This document shows, in pieces, positions 1-7,799 of a stretch of DNA of 26,917 bases. The position numbers and the translations under genes were made by a program. A model generated the notes under the pieces. It did not search any database. It saw only the letters and a program-made list of their open reading frames with translations, and was not told the DNA's origin. Within the stretch, counting starts at the first letter, position 1, and every line of letters begins with the position of its first letter. Source of the DNA: a virus; the IMG/VR virus record IMGVR_UViG_3300030390_001811, positions 1-26,917 of that record. One strand, written 5' to 3'.

Positions 1-163
1 GAATAGTCGCGTAATCTGTTGTGCCTTCGTTGCGGCGGAAAGACCTCTGTACTAAATACGGGCCTTGCGCTTGAATTCTTTTTTGTTGCTGTCTACGATA
101 AAAATCGGCAGCAGCCTTGTTTTGTCTTGGGAATAAATCCTTTGGCTTACTACCGATAAACAT
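1..163 (-). CDS. Partial hypothetical protein, probably virion-related
   Basis: The N-terminal 54 codons of a leftward gene that runs off the left edge. It begins MFIGSKPKDLFPRQNK and contains a basic, Arg/Gln-rich stretch (YRRQQQKRIQAQ). Its ATG follows the stop codon of the next gene upstream directly (TAAATG), so the two are probably translationally coupled. It lies downstream of the major capsid gene, where head-completion or tail proteins are usual. That role is inferred from position only, and I do not recognise a family. Confidence 0.6.
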   Translation of the reverse strand, partial: MFIGSKPKDLFPRQNKAAADFYRRQQQKRIQAQGPYLVQRSFRRNEGTTDYATI

Positions 164-316
164 TTATTTAGCCTTTTTAAGTGCTTTTAATTCAGTTTCA
201 CGCTGTTTTTCACGCTTAATGCGCTTTAATTTTACTTGCTCTTGAGTTGTTAGCATTTTGCCAACTTCAAAACCATCTTCATTTAATACTGGTTTAACTT
301 CTGCTTTATCAGTCAT
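164..316 (-). CDS. Small basic hypothetical protein (50 aa)
   Basis: A 50-residue ORF starting MTDKAEVKPVLNEDGFEVGK and ending in a strongly basic, probably helical tail (KLKRIKREKQRETELKALKK). It lies just beyond the terminator that follows the major capsid gene and touches the next gene (TAAATG). A structural accessory or head-decoration role is possible from context but not shown. Coding is supported by the tight junction and clean start. Confidence 0.6.
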   Translation of the reverse strand: MTDKAEVKPVLNEDGFEVGKMLTTQEQVKLKRIKREKQRETELKALKKAK

Positions 317-331
317 TATTTAATCCTTAGA

Positions 332-360
332 TAAAAAGAAAGCGGGCTTTTACACCCGCT
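332..360 (-). terminator. Rho-independent terminator after major capsid gene
   Basis: Read leftwards, a perfect 6-bp stem (AGCGGG at 360-355 with CCCGCT at 346-341) closes an 8-nt loop and is followed by TTCTTTTT. It starts 6 nt after the capsid stop codon. A partial terminator here would set capsid mRNA apart from the downstream tail/completion genes. Confidence 0.8.
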
Positions 361-365
361 ACTGG

Positions 366-1379
366 TTAGTTATGCACGTAGTACGCAATGCCAACGTTCT
401 CACGCTCAAACTGACGCGACCAGTTAGCTGCAAGTGCGAACTCTGCAACGGTTGGAGAGTCGCCCGCCACTGTGGTTTCAGTCCAGCGATAACCTTCAGG
501 GTGAATCAACCACTGCTTACGTTCAACAAGAGTTTCAATGCCTGCGCCGTTACCAGCTAGCTCGTCAAACTCTGTAGCCACTGGGCGCTCTGGCATACCA
601 TCGCCATAACCGAATGCACCAGTCTTGTACAATACAGACACATAACGAGAACCAGAAGTCGCACCAGCAATAACTGGCAGCTTCTTATCTTCAAGTAAGC
701 GTAAGCCGTTATACGTTGGAATCATCACGCCAGTTTCAGAGTCTTGAATATACTCGATCTGGTTTTCTTTGATGATTTGCGCCATCGTATCAGGGTGAAC
801 AGCCATTAAACCAAGGTTGTCAGCCGACTCACCCATAGTTGCGCGAGCATCAACAAAGCCACCAAAGTTGAACTTGTTAGCCGCTGTAGCGTTGTTGCCA
901 TCTTCCGTTGAATCATCATGAATCATGTCACTAGAGTTACTAGCGATGTTATCCAGATAAATACCCAAAGTAGCAGCTTGTACGCGAGCAGCAAATCGTT
1001 GCTCCCAATATGCAGCTGTACGGCTTGCAATCTGCTGCATAGGGTTTTCAGAACCTAGAACAGAAGAAACCAAGTTGGCAGACTGCCAGGCGTTGTTAAT
1101 ATGAACACGGCGAGCCTGCATTTTGCCGGTACCAATCTTATCTGGCGTTGCGTTTGCTGCTGGGTCATCTGTAGAAATATTCTCGCCAGACGCGTCTAAA
1201 TCTTTCCAGTATGGAATAGACGTAATATCGCCATCGCCATTTGCGCGAGAAGCTAGCACTGAGTTAGTAACTGCCACACCAGACAAGGTGTAAGCATTAC
1301 GGTCGGTGCGGTTTTCCTGTACGTATGTCAAATACACATCAGGGTCGAATTGAACATCGGATAGGCGGGTAGTAGCCAT
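366..1379 (-). CDS. Major capsid protein
   Basis: A 337-residue protein beginning MATTRLSDVQFDPDVYLTYV. The order of elements fits HK97-fold coat proteins of the 'major capsid protein 13-like' kind: an N-terminal arm, a segment with aromatic/acidic repeats, a long helix (SENPMQQIASRTAAYWEQRF, about residues 109-128) and a C-terminal part with MAVHPDTMAQIIKENQIEYI. The length is normal for a coat protein. Position agrees: directly after the scaffold-like gene (2-bp gap) and before a strong terminator. Shine-Dalgarno AAAGG lies upstream of the ATG. Family recognition is from memory, and the function call rests on both sequence and gene order. Confidence 0.85.
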   Translation of the reverse strand: MATTRLSDVQFDPDVYLTYVQENRTDRNAYTLSGVAVTNSVLASRANGDGDITSIPYWKDLDASGENISTDDPAANATPDKIGTGKMQARRVHINNAWQSANLVSSVLGSENPMQQIASRTAAYWEQRFAARVQAATLGIYLDNIASNSSDMIHDDSTEDGNNATAANKFNFGGFVDARATMGESADNLGLMAVHPDTMAQIIKENQIEYIQDSETGVMIPTYNGLRLLEDKKLPVIAGATSGSRYVSVLYKTGAFGYGDGMPERPVATEFDELAGNGAGIETLVERKQWLIHPEGYRWTETTVAGDSPTVAEFALAANWSRQFERENVGIAYYVHN

Positions 1380-1381
1380 TT

Positions 1382-2089
1382 TTAAGTACCTTTAATTTGT
1401 CGTTTAAACCCTTCCGGGTCGTTTTGTTTGAACTCTAAGCGCTCTCGGTCATTCATATCTTTGAGCGATTTGGTAGCCCCGCCACCGCTTTGGTTTCCAG
1501 AAGCCCCGCTTCCGGTATTTCCAGAACCATCAGCCAGCCAAGGCTTTTGGATTCTGATAATATCTGCCAACTGAGCCGCATTAACACCAGCACCGTCAAC
1601 AGTAAAACTAACTTCACCGCCATCTGTTAAGATTGCGGAGGATTTGTATAGCTGCATAATATCACGCTGCTTGTCGCCCTGCGCAGTAACCATGGAGGCT
1701 ACACGGGATAATTCAGAATTAATCTGACTATCCTTTGTTTTTTCTAGCATATCGGCATTAATCGCCTGAGCTTCTGCTAGTTGCTGCTCTAACTCATGCG
1801 CTCGTTTGGCTTTCGTGTTGTAAGCCTCTTCAAACTTACCACTTTCTAGAGCTTGTTTTTCTGCGTCTTTAGCAGCCTGAGCTTCACGAATCCGCTGGGC
1901 CTCTTCAAGCTCCGCAAGTTTCCGCTTGGCCTCGCCACGCTCCTCTCGCTCTTTGCGTAGTGCTTCTTTAAGCTCGTCTGCTGGATCAATACCAGTCACG
2001 CCAAGCCTAAATTTCCCATCTTTTTCTGTGTAAAGGCTTTTGTGTGCCTCTTCCACTTCTTCAAGAGAATCAATCTCAAATTTTAACAT
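1382..2089 (-). CDS. Scaffold-like capsid assembly protein
   Basis: A 235-residue, highly charged protein with a long coiled coil (about residues 37-120, rich in E, K, A, Q, R). A Gly/Ser/Asn-rich linker (about 188-205) precedes a charged C-terminal tail, DMNDRERLEFKQNDPEGFKRQIKGT. This layout, with the tail ending in a basic helix that would bind coat protein, is typical of phage scaffolding proteins (DUF4355-like). It lies directly upstream of the capsid gene. Its ATG abuts a 13-nt hairpin whose GGG loop carries the probable Shine-Dalgarno. No protease motif was seen. Confidence 0.75.
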   Translation of the reverse strand: MLKFEIDSLEEVEEAHKSLYTEKDGKFRLGVTGIDPADELKEALRKEREERGEAKRKLAELEEAQRIREAQAAKDAEKQALESGKFEEAYNTKAKRAHELEQQLAEAQAINADMLEKTKDSQINSELSRVASMVTAQGDKQRDIMQLYKSSAILTDGGEVSFTVDGAGVNAAQLADIIRIQKPWLADGSGNTGSGASGNQSGGGATKSLKDMNDRERLEFKQNDPEGFKRQIKGT

Positions 2090-2090
2090 T

Positions 2091-2123
2091 GCAACCCCGT
2101 TGCTTATTATGTAGCCCCGCTAC
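2091..2123 (-). promoter_or_regulatory. Two GGG-loop mini-hairpins at the scaffold start
   Basis: Read leftwards there are two 13-nt hairpins, each with a perfect 5-bp stem and a 3-nt GGG loop: GTAGC-GGG-GCTAC (2123-2111) and GCAAC-GGG-GTTGC (2103-2091). The second ends one base before the scaffold ATG at 2089. The same 5-3-5 design abuts the small terminase ATG at 7300. They could govern ribosome access or RNA stability of late messages. That role is inference. Confidence 0.55.
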
Positions 2124-2180
2124 GTTAAGACCATTATACATAAAAACGGGCATAGTCAATAGTTTTGGTGAATAGTAGGT

Positions 2181-2207
2181 ATTCATGAGATGAATTAGGC
2201 TTATAGT
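2181..2207 (+). promoter_or_regulatory. Possible promoter with palindromic operator for the 2249-2768 genes
   Basis: A perfect inverted repeat ATTCAT-GAG-ATGAAT (2181-2195) lies just upstream of a -10-like TATAGT (2202-2207), about 40 bp before the first rightward start codon. The -35 match is poor (TATTCA at 16-bp spacing), so promoter strength is doubtful. The position suggests dedicated regulation of the small rightward island. Confidence 0.35.
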
Positions 2208-2248
2208 GACTGATTATGTATGGTTAATAAAACAACAAAGGAACACTT

Positions 2249-2422
2249 ATGCCAGACTACCCAGCAAAGATTAACCACGAACTAGACAAGCTAGGAAATC
2301 CTATTTTCATCATCAGAAAGGAGTCGATAGAAAACGGCGCTATTCTATACGATAAGAACGGACTAGCAGCAGCAATTAAAAAGAAAGGCCAGATTTTGGC
2401 TATATTGGAGGGTGATGAATGA
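2249..2422 (+). CDS. Small hypothetical protein (57 aa)
   Basis: First of three overlapping rightward genes. It begins MPDYPAKINHELDKLGNPIF and ends AAAIKKKGQILAILEGDE. A Shine-Dalgarno AAAGGAAC precedes the ATG. It overlaps the next gene by ATGA, which supports translation. No domain recognised. It lies against the direction of the surrounding late genes, like a moron-type insertion. Confidence 0.6.
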   Translation: MPDYPAKINHELDKLGNPIFIIRKESIENGAILYDKNGLAAAIKKKGQILAILEGDE

Positions 2423-2607
2423 AGCCATACAAAGCACGAGAACAGATAGAGATAGATGGTAAGTGGGTTACATTTAGCGAATCTGAATTTATTGGAACGC
2501 CTAGCGAGGTGGTTGATGGAAGTATGTTTGTTGATGGCAGTGGCAAAAGAGGGCTCATTAAATACAAAGGCGAAATAAGAGAGATTAAAGGAGGTTTAGA
2601 TAAATGA
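2419..2607 (+). CDS. Small hypothetical protein (62 aa)
   Basis: Middle gene of the rightward island: MKPYKAREQIEIDGKWVTF. It looks like a small beta-rich protein (alternating hydrophobic/charged residues and Gly turns, with DGSMFVDGSGKRGLIKYKGE). It overlaps both neighbours by 4 bp (ATGA), indicating coupled translation. Function unknown. Confidence 0.6.
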   Translation: MKPYKAREQIEIDGKWVTFSESEFIGTPSEVVDGSMFVDGSGKRGLIKYKGEIREIKGGLDK

Positions 2608-2768
2608 ACACTTTTACTTTTACGGATGAGCAGGTAAAAATAATAGAGAGGGCAATCTTAGATACTCAGCGAGAAATGCTAGGTGGTAGTAGCGATAAGT
2701 CAAAAATGAGCGACTATTCAAATCTTAGCGATATATTATTTATACTATATAGAGCTAAAGAAAAGTAA
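2604..2768 (+). CDS. Small hypothetical protein (54 aa)
   Basis: Third gene of the island, starting MNTFTFTDEQVKIIERAIL, mostly helical by appearance, ending SDILFILYRAKEK. The Shine-Dalgarno AAAGGAGG lies at a good distance before the ATG. Its last 14 bp overlap the 3' end of the oppositely oriented head gene, so the two transcripts converge. Function unknown. Confidence 0.6.
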   Translation: MNTFTFTDEQVKIIERAILDTQREMLGGSSDKSKMSDYSNLSDILFILYRAKEK

Positions 2769-3717
2769 CTGGCTCCAATGCCGCAAGCTCTTGCAGGGAG
2801 TAGGTCTTTTTAATATTGACTCGCTCTCTTACTTCCTTTGGCTGCAACTTCAACCAACCTCGATAACTAAGATTAGCTGATACCTGCCCCGACTCACTGG
2901 CTCTTGTGCCTTCTAATCCTGGTATTTCATACTTTCGCTCAACCAGCATAACTCTTAGCGACCGGCAATTAAAATGCAAAGGAGGCATTGGCCCCTCATT
3001 CACTGGCCAGATAGTTTTATCAGCACTAATACAAACATCGCTCGTATGGCTATCTAAGGTAGCTATTATCTGTTCGCCTCGCAATACATCAGTATTAGCC
3101 TTAGCCGTTTCAGTATGCGCCTGATTGCTTGTAGCGCTAATCGTAGTCGATACTAATGCCCTAGCTTGCGCCTTAGTTCGCTTATTTACCTGATTGGCTA
3201 CCTTGCGGGTTATTTCGTCCGTAGTTTCGCCACCAATAAAGCCCTGTTGAATTAATGATCGTATTTCTTGTGACTTTTTACCACTGAATTGAGAAATAGC
3301 CTCATTAATAGTCATTCGCTCAACTGCGCCGCTAGCCTGAGTTAGCACCATATCGGTATTTTCTAAGGCCGCATTAAGCTGCTCAATAGCTGGCTGAACT
3401 GCATCAACCTTAATTGCACCTTGCAGCATTCGCGTATTAAAACCAGCCTCATATTCTGAGAATTCCTTAATGTAACCACCCAAGTCTAACTCGAACTGCT
3501 GAAATGACTTAGCCATAATGTCATCAATATCAGCCAGTAGCTCTTGAGCGCGAAAGAATTGGAACTCGGTCATATTCTCACTACTTAATCGAGCAACCAA
3601 TTTATCTCGCATATCATTTAAGATAGGCTCTAGGTCGTTATATCGCCCGTGGCCGTATCGCTCAACGAATATTGCGTGCCTAGTGGTTGCGTCAATTAAG
3701 TAGCCTGTCGTACTCAT
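2755..3717 (-). CDS. Minor head protein, SPP1 gp7/Mu F-like
   Basis: A 320-residue protein with an N-terminal helical region. The C-terminal domain fits phage head morphogenesis proteins (PF04233): a helical RAQARALVSTTISATSNQA segment, then LDSHTSDVCISADKTIWPV and PPLHFNCRSLRVML (about residues 218-257). The LDS-C-D...PPLH-N-CRS pattern is the family hallmark. Such proteins sit inside the procapsid and associate with the portal. It overlaps the portal stop (ATGA) and follows it directly, as expected. Confidence 0.85.
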   Translation of the reverse strand: MSTTGYLIDATTRHAIFVERYGHGRYNDLEPILNDMRDKLVARLSSENMTEFQFFRAQELLADIDDIMAKSFQQFELDLGGYIKEFSEYEAGFNTRMLQGAIKVDAVQPAIEQLNAALENTDMVLTQASGAVERMTINEAISQFSGKKSQEIRSLIQQGFIGGETTDEITRKVANQVNKRTKAQARALVSTTISATSNQAHTETAKANTDVLRGEQIIATLDSHTSDVCISADKTIWPVNEGPMPPLHFNCRSLRVMLVERKYEIPGLEGTRASESGQVSANLSYRGWLKLQPKEVRERVNIKKTYSLQELAALEPVTFL

Positions 3718-5090
3718 AGGGCAGTACTACTCGCATTCTCTGAGTCGATGTCTTTGTCGGATCGGTCAGCGTCAATAATGCCAGCGCGCTTTAACAAGGC
3801 TCTAAGGTCTGACTGTGCAATATCTCCACGGTCTGCCGATACGTTAGCCGCCATCCATTCCTGTGCAGTCAATACAGTATCGAAAAAGTCACGATTCATT
3901 TGATATTTAGAAGGCTCAGTCTTAACGAATTCGCCCATTAAGCTAACAACTGAATTGAGTGTATCTTCTACATTGCCAACGATTGTCGATAATACCGAAG
4001 TCTCAGAGCTTGCCGCTATTCGTGCCGCTTCTGCTGTCTCGTTAATTGCGTTGGTAGTGATTAAGCGAGCGCCAATACTTACCATCTGATCTTCTTTAGC
4101 TTTCATGGCCTCAGAGGTCGCTTGAGCTGGTTCTAGTTGAAGTAATGACATAGAGCCGCTATCACCAAGAAAAACACCTTGATCAGCGCCAACCAGCACG
4201 CCGTTAGGATTCATTTCTCGCCATTCATCAGAACCCATTGTAGTAGTAATGCCAAGTGTTCCGCCCGAATGGATATATAGATTTTTCTCGAAGTCCGCAC
4301 TGTTGCGATAATGGCCGATATTAATTTCAGCAATTGATTCTAGCGGTATTTCGTCAACTGTCGGTTTATTATCTTCTGACCCAGTGAAATAGAACGGGAT
4401 AAATGACATTCTTTCGCCATTTAATCGAGGCTCAAAGGTTTCTATCTGCTCGCCGCTGTCATCATAAAGGGTATTAACATAAAGACCGTCATCAAGAGTA
4501 AGCGCCCGATATTGAATGACTTCTTCTCGCGCAAACCTATCATCATTCAGAGCTTTATATGACTTCTCGCACAGCACCACCATTGATAAGGTATTAATTC
4601 CATTTTCTTTGGTAGTCTCCCAGTTGATAATTGATTCAGCAGTATAAGAGGCTGCATAAGGTTTTACACCCATGCGCTGCTCATCTTCACGGCTTGCACC
4701 TTCTGGAACTGTAGGAAAGTCAACCAAGATACCATGACGGCCAGTTAGTTGGATTTCAGATACCATGCGCTTGGCTACCTGATCAATTCCCATGCCTTCA
4801 CCGTCTAAATCAGTCTCAACGAACGACAAGGGTTCTGGCAAATCTTCCATAAATGAAGGCTCTTTGCGGAATACAGCACCAGTAAGCGCCGCATTAGTCC
4901 GACCTGTAACGCCAAGGTATAAAGCCCGCTGCTTATAGGTTGCATACTTATCAGCGTCTTTATCCGCCCCCTTTGGCAAGTACTTCTCACCAGCTTTCTT
5001 AATGCCGTTAGCGCTTGCCGCAAGTCGTGTCTTTGTCCAGCTAGGTAGAGCCGCGTCATACGCCGGATGCTGGTATTTAACGTCAGCCAT
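3714..5090 (-). CDS. Portal protein (DUF4055 family)
   Basis: A 458-residue protein opening MADVKYQHPAYDAALPSWTK. It has the early YLGVTGRTNAALTGAVFRKEP segment and a central section with YRNSADFEKNLYIHSGGTL, both typical of DUF4055 portal proteins. The dodecameric portal forms the DNA entry channel at one capsid vertex and docks terminase. The length is normal. The gene lies between large terminase and the gp7-like protein, the standard order. Shine-Dalgarno GAGG precedes the ATG, and a candidate extended -10 TGCTAGAAT lies upstream at 5116-5124. Confidence 0.88.
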   Translation of the reverse strand: MADVKYQHPAYDAALPSWTKTRLAASANGIKKAGEKYLPKGADKDADKYATYKQRALYLGVTGRTNAALTGAVFRKEPSFMEDLPEPLSFVETDLDGEGMGIDQVAKRMVSEIQLTGRHGILVDFPTVPEGASREDEQRMGVKPYAASYTAESIINWETTKENGINTLSMVVLCEKSYKALNDDRFAREEVIQYRALTLDDGLYVNTLYDDSGEQIETFEPRLNGERMSFIPFYFTGSEDNKPTVDEIPLESIAEINIGHYRNSADFEKNLYIHSGGTLGITTTMGSDEWREMNPNGVLVGADQGVFLGDSGSMSLLQLEPAQATSEAMKAKEDQMVSIGARLITTNAINETAEAARIAASSETSVLSTIVGNVEDTLNSVVSLMGEFVKTEPSKYQMNRDFFDTVLTAQEWMAANVSADRGDIAQSDLRALLKRAGIIDADRSDKDIDSENASSTAL

Positions 5091-5115
5091 TATTTAAACC
5101 TCTGAATTTTTGTTA

Positions 5116-5124
5116 ATTCTAGCA
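5116..5124 (-). promoter_or_regulatory. Candidate extended -10 upstream of portal
   Basis: Read leftwards, TGCTAGAAT lies in the 40-bp gap between large terminase and portal. It matches the extended -10 at 7352-7360 base for base. No good -35 is visible at 16-17 bp spacing. It may be an internal late promoter using the extended -10 alone. Confidence 0.35.
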
Positions 5125-5130
5125 TTGTAA

Positions 5131-6681
5131 TCATACAAAGCCCATTTTGATTGGTTTGTAGGTCTTCTTCTTACGAGCTACGCGATACCTAAGCGCATCA
5201 TAGTCGTGATCCTCTTGCTCTGTATCAATATCATCAGGCTTTTTACTATCCCTTGACAGGATTGGAAACCTTGAGATTATGCCGCGAACATTACTAAAGA
5301 AGTATAGAGCCGGTCTTTCTGGCATTCCTGACTGGCTATCAGCACCCTCTAAAGCAGCTTCAAGGTATTCACACAATAAAGCAGCCCCATTAATGCGAGA
5401 GCCTGGAGACTTATCTGACTCAATCCACTTAACGCCCTGCTTTGCCATTTTGTCAGCTATGGATATTTGTTCGTCATCTTTGTTGTTAATGGCGTTATCT
5501 GCTGGCCCTGCCTTAACCTTGCCTGAAACTATGCCGGGCATTAGGTTAATCTCACCTCTAGGGCTTTTTATCTCGTGATTCTTATCAGAGAATGCCTTGT
5601 CAATATCAGCAACAATCTTAGCCACATTGGTGGCGCTCATCTTCAAGCCGGTGTTATGCTCTTCTGGTTCACACCCATAAAACTCACCGATGCAAAATAT
5701 AGTGCCAGCAGGATAGCACTTAACACCATTAGGAGTGGCGACCTCAGTGCCGTCAGACTCTGCAAACCATAGATTGCTAAATGGCTTTGATTCTCCCCAG
5801 TCATGAGAGCGATCAACGTGCCAGCAAGATGGTATATCAAAAGGCTGAACAACATGAACGTGTTCACGCCACAAGTGGTCAAACCGACCGCCAGAAGTTA
5901 TAGACCAATCACCATTAACCCAGGCAGCCTTCTTGTTAGGATCCTTGATGGCCATTAGGAAGGCAATGTATTGAGGATCAAGAAACTTATTCTCACGCCA
6001 TGAACCATGAATAGCAACTCTAGTTAATACAACCTCTTCTTCTTCGTCCGTTTGAGGGTTTATCACCATAGTTGAATGTCTAACTACTTGACCGCGCGGA
6101 GCTGGATCAATAAACCGTTTCTTAACCCACGAATGACCAACACCAAAAGGATTGGTAGTACTAAAGCATTCTAAAGGGATTGGCGCTAGCAATGAACCAT
6201 CAGGTTTTGGATAATCAATAGGACGAAATGATGAGCGCATACAGGAAAACATAGCTTCATAGAACTCTGAATCTCCTCGCTTTGTTAGCTCGTTATGCCC
6301 AACAAAAGGGAACTCCTGCCCATGATAGTTCCAATATCCATCTGCTTTCTGCTCATACCTAAACAGCAACTCTTCACCAGTAGGCCAAACCCACTTTAAT
6401 TCACTGGCCGAGCTTAGGAATCTAGCTCCGTCATTGAATCGAGCAAATAGCTTTTTAGATTGTGAAATTATGTCACCAAGGTTTTTGTACTCAATATCGA
6501 ATATAACACCTTTCCAGAATGCGCCGTAACCAACACCAACCAGCCTACGAAAGCGCATTAACTGGGCAGCAGTCTTGCCCGGACCTCTTGTGCCTTCATA
6601 AAGTATCTCATTACAAGGGCACGACAAAGATAATGACTGTGAACCAGACTGGGGCGCAATAGCTATTTTATAATCAGTCAC
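5131..6681 (-). CDS. terL: Terminase large subunit
   Basis: A 516-residue packaging motor with ATPase and nuclease domains. A Walker A-like GTRGPGKT lies at residues 30-37. A probable Walker B strand is FPFVGHNEL. The RNase H-like nuclease starts near HVDRSHDWGESKPF, where the Asp of DWG is the likely metal ligand, and has a C-terminal acidic residue in DHDYDALRYRVARKKK. It appears to start with GTG at 6681 (MTDYKIA), overlapping the end of the small subunit, so translation is probably coupled. Motifs, length and context agree. Confidence 0.92.
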   Translation of the reverse strand: MTDYKIAIAPQSGSQSLSLSCPCNEILYEGTRGPGKTAAQLMRFRRLVGVGYGAFWKGVIFDIEYKNLGDIISQSKKLFARFNDGARFLSSASELKWVWPTGEELLFRYEQKADGYWNYHGQEFPFVGHNELTKRGDSEFYEAMFSCMRSSFRPIDYPKPDGSLLAPIPLECFSTTNPFGVGHSWVKKRFIDPAPRGQVVRHSTMVINPQTDEEEEVVLTRVAIHGSWRENKFLDPQYIAFLMAIKDPNKKAAWVNGDWSITSGGRFDHLWREHVHVVQPFDIPSCWHVDRSHDWGESKPFSNLWFAESDGTEVATPNGVKCYPAGTIFCIGEFYGCEPEEHNTGLKMSATNVAKIVADIDKAFSDKNHEIKSPRGEINLMPGIVSGKVKAGPADNAINNKDDEQISIADKMAKQGVKWIESDKSPGSRINGAALLCEYLEAALEGADSQSGMPERPALYFFSNVRGIISRFPILSRDSKKPDDIDTEQEDHDYDALRYRVARKKKTYKPIKMGFV

Positions 6682-7300
6682 GACTTAGAATTGAATCCTG
6701 ATTCTTTTTAGCAGACTCTTCCCAGTCCTCAACACTGTCAGCAGTTGGAACAGGCATGACAGACTGGACAGTTACTTCGATCTTTTCACTATCACCGAAT
6801 AACTTTAGATGCTTACCAAGTAAATCAAGTGAGCTGCGCTTATCCGCCAACTTATACTTTCGCTTAATGACAATAGGTGCGCCGCCGTCTTCGCTGCCCA
6901 TTTGATCCTCTGTAACTTCCTGAATTGAGGCTGCAACATCACTATCAAGCTCATGAACTGGTATTAAGTCGCCACTAGAGTCATATACTCCGCCGATGTT
7001 GCTAAATGCAAGCTTTGACAGTTCATGTAAGACCTTATCTGCTGTAATTAGTGTCCTAGCTGCTCTAGCGTTCATCTGCTGCTTGAGCGCCTCCCTAACC
7101 TTTGGGATTTTAAGTGTCTTTGATGACTCTGTTCCGGCCGTTTTCTTGTTCTCACAACCAGTAGCCCTCATCCATGCTTGAGTGCCATTAAGATCAATCA
7201 TAAATTCAATAATGAATAACGACTGCTTTTCAGTGAGGTCATCACCCATTATCTGAGAGATTAAATCGCCATCCCCTTTATCAATTTTCTTACTAGTCAT
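6674..7300 (-). CDS. terS: Terminase small subunit
   Basis: A 208-residue protein fitting the terminase_2 family (PF03592). An N-terminal HTH-type segment LTEKQSLFIIEFMIDLNGTQAWMRATG is followed by ALKQQMNARAARTLITADKVLHELSKLAFSN, a typical oligomerisation-region motif. It recognises the packaging site and feeds DNA to the large subunit, whose gene it overlaps. The ATG abuts a 13-nt GGG-loop hairpin, so the hairpin loop is the likely Shine-Dalgarno. Confidence 0.88.
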   Translation of the reverse strand: MTSKKIDKGDGDLISQIMGDDLTEKQSLFIIEFMIDLNGTQAWMRATGCENKKTAGTESSKTLKIPKVREALKQQMNARAARTLITADKVLHELSKLAFSNIGGVYDSSGDLIPVHELDSDVAASIQEVTEDQMGSEDGGAPIVIKRKYKLADKRSSLDLLGKHLKLFGDSEKIEVTVQSVMPVPTADSVEDWEESAKKNQDSILSRD

Positions 7301-7313
7301 ATAGCCCCGCTAT
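7301..7313 (-). promoter_or_regulatory. GGG-loop mini-hairpin abutting the small terminase start
   Basis: Read leftwards, ATAGC-GGG-GCTAT forms a perfect 5-bp stem with a 3-nt loop and ends exactly at the ATG at 7300. The architecture repeats at the scaffold start (2091-2123). The only purine-rich ribosome-binding sequence is within this hairpin, so folding would hide it. Confidence 0.55.
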
Positions 7314-7351
7314 TAAGTGCAACCCTGTCACACTGACTATTAATTTCCTCC

Positions 7352-7379
7352 ATTCTAGCATATTTGCGCCAAGTGTAAA
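7352..7379 (-). promoter_or_regulatory. Probable promoter for leftward late (head) genes
   Basis: Read leftwards: -35 TTTACA (7379-7374), 16-bp spacer, extended -10 TGC-TAGAAT (TAGAAT at 7357-7352). It begins inside the tail of the preceding terminator and lies about 50 bp upstream of the small terminase. This separates head-gene transcription from the accessory operon. Inferred to be read by host sigma-70. Confidence 0.6.
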
Positions 7380-7400
7380 AAAGCCCTAATTAAAGGGCTT
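7377..7400 (-). terminator. Rho-independent terminator, end of leftward accessory operon
   Basis: Read leftwards, a perfect 7-bp stem AAGCCCT (7400-7394)/AGGGCTT (7387-7381) with 6-nt loop is followed by TTTT and then ACAC. The stem overlaps the last codons of the 27-residue membrane peptide gene. It isolates the upstream operon from the late promoter. Confidence 0.8.
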
Positions 7401-7473
7401 GATTGAATAGGTAAATAAAGAGATGAGCAGTAACAACGCCCAATATAATTAGGTCTATGTATCTAGCTTTCAT
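7390..7473 (-). CDS. Tiny predicted membrane protein (27 aa)
   Basis: MKARYIDLIILGVVTAHLFI followed by YLFNQAL: essentially a single transmembrane helix with a basic N-terminus. The ATG overlaps the preceding stop (ATGA), which argues for real coupled translation. The terminator stem covers its 3' end. Function unknown. Single-helix phage peptides can be lysis regulators or superinfection-exclusion proteins, but nothing here discriminates. Confidence 0.5.
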   Translation of the reverse strand: MKARYIDLIILGVVTAHLFIYLFNQAL

Positions 7474-7799
7474 TTCATTAGACCCCATAGATTCCACATA
7501 TTACTAACTTTCAACTCAGGCGAAAATGTCTGCTCAATCATCCAGCACACAGAATCACAACACCTTCTAAGCTCCGCAATCAGCTCTTCACTCATTCCTG
7601 AGAATAAAACAACATGCGCCGATTCCAGCTTAGAATAATCTTCACTATCCATTATTGGCGACCTGTCATTCCTATTTTTACACATATTAATAAGGTTATT
7701 AATTGGGCATAAATTAAAGTGCTTAGAACTAAATGACTCTTCTACTAGCTCATCTTTATTGGCTAGGAATAAATGCCTCTTGAATTCTGCATCATTCAT
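7470..7799 (-). CDS. Hypothetical protein (109 aa)
   Basis: Starts MNDAEFKRHLFLANKDELVE and ends WNLWGLMK. It contains several Cys (CPINNLINMC, RRCCDSVCW) and looks soluble and helical. ATGA overlaps at both ends place it firmly in the operon running from 9343 to 7390. No family recognised. Confidence 0.65.
   Translation of the reverse strand: MNDAEFKRHLFLANKDELVEESFSSKHFNLCPINNLINMCKNRNDRSPIMDSEDYSKLESAHVVLFSGMSEELIAELRRCCDSVCWMIEQTFSPELKVSNMWNLWGLMK

Noticed and set aside
4805-5059. Leftward ORF of 84 codons inside the portal gene
   Set aside because: Same strand, other frame of a clear portal protein, with atypical composition and no start signal.
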